Made by a program: the position numbers and the translations under genes. A stretch of DNA of 64,000 nucleotides, from positions 1 through 64,000 of the forward strand of contig DAVZXP010000005.1 in assembly GCA_052298855.1 (NCBI GenBank), written 5' to 3'. The notes beneath the pieces were generated by a model. That model saw only the letters and a list, made by a program, of their open reading frames with translations. It searched no databases and was not told the DNA's origin. Each line of letters begins with the position of its first letter. Position 1 is the first letter of the stretch. This document shows positions 63,729 to 64,000 of this stretch, in pieces. This DNA is from Fimenecus sp052298855. GTDB taxonomy: Bacteria; Bacillota; Clostridia; Oscillospirales; Acutalibacteraceae.

Positions 63729-64000
63729 ATGAATGTTTTAATTACAGGTGCAAACGGTTCTATCGGAAAGCATGTTTGCGACTATTTCAAGGAGCAAGGC
63801 TGTTATGTTATAGGTCTTGGTCGAAATGCCGAATGTCGTTGCAACTGCGACGAATATGTTTGCGTTGATATGTCAAGTGAAAAGCTCTCGGAGCTCTACT
63901 CAATGCTTTCTGTCGATAAAATCGACGCTATCGTTCACCTTGCGGCAGACGTAAGGCACGATTATAAGGCTGAAATTCTCGGCAACAACTGCGTAGGCGT
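63729..64000 (+). CDS. NAD-dependent epimerase/dehydratase, 3' part outside the window
   Basis: First 90 codons only. MNVLITGANGSIGKHVCDYF is a Rossmann GxxGxxG nucleotide site of the extended short-chain dehydrogenase family, and VHLAADVRHDYKAE follows in the usual place. AAAGGAG lies 8 nt before the ATG. It is co-transcribed with wecE and the ATP-grasp gene, so a sugar-nucleotide substrate is likely. Confidence 0.88.
   Translation, partial: MNVLITGANGSIGKHVCDYFKEQGCYVIGLGRNAECRCNCDEYVCVDMSSEKLSELYSMLSVDKIDAIVHLAADVRHDYKAEILGNNCVG

Overview
The window looks like chromosomal DNA of a low-to-mid GC, Gram-positive Clostridia-type bacterium, probably a gut Oscillospiraceae/Ruminococcaceae relative. 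Grounds: rRNA sequence style, AGGAGG-type ribosome binding sites, a dgt-dnaG-rpoD cluster, AddAB rather than RecBCD, an ilv-leu operon under a T-box, a Gram-positive LexA box, LPXTG-like anchors and SipW/TasA-type secretion genes. The species cannot be named from this sequence alone. No phage, insertion sequence, CRISPR array or plasmid functions are visible.

Layout. 1-4608: an rRNA operon on the minus strand (16S, tRNA-Ala, tRNA-Ile, 23S cut by the window edge). 4739-6244: an O-antigen-ligase-like membrane protein on the plus strand. 6307-23392: minus-strand housekeeping genes (rpoD, dnaG, dgt, yigZ-type, rpmE, addA, addB), a GH27 alpha-galactosidase, a PutP-type symporter, a TetR regulator and an alanine/sodium symporter. 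23500-36097: one long minus-strand branched-chain amino acid operon, in transcription order ilvB, ilvN, ilvC, ilvD, a DUF815 ATPase, ilvA, ridA, leuA, leuC, leuD, leuB. It starts from a good promoter, is led by a T-box whose specifier I read as AUC (Ile), and ends at a strong terminator. 36444-37724: an amidohydrolase. 37838-39112: repeats, then a tRNA-Gln/His/Arg cluster. 39432-44397: a complete branched-chain amino acid ABC importer (livKHMGF) from a consensus promoter. 44431-47933: a phosphoribosyltransferase, a DUF3137/LemA pair and an SOS-type DNA polymerase IV gene with an apparent ACG start. 48322-53181: a SipW signal peptidase with four secreted or anchored proteins, two of them preceded by copies of a structured repeat. 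53724-58101: a patatin-like phospholipase, an InlB B-repeat surface protein and a 12-segment membrane protein ending in a LuxR DNA-binding domain. 58260-59213: repeats and a tRNA-Thr/Tyr cluster. 59462-64000: cell-surface glycan genes (DUF2142 membrane protein, WecE-type aminotransferase, ATP-grasp ligase, start of an epimerase).

The most unusual signal is at the two tRNA clusters. Directly downstream of the last tRNA in each (tRNA-Gln and tRNA-Tyr) sits the same architecture: tRNA terminator, a hairpin module carrying a copy of that particular tRNA's 3' end plus an inverted T-arm, and then a shared roughly 155-165-bp element (75 of 81 core bases identical, with one compensatory base-pair change) whose edge falls exactly at the CCA end of the tRNA-tail copy. 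I do not recognise this as a described element. A second candidate is a structured repeat upstream of two SipW-cluster genes, also with a compensatory change and with wobble pairs that fit only the transcribed strand.
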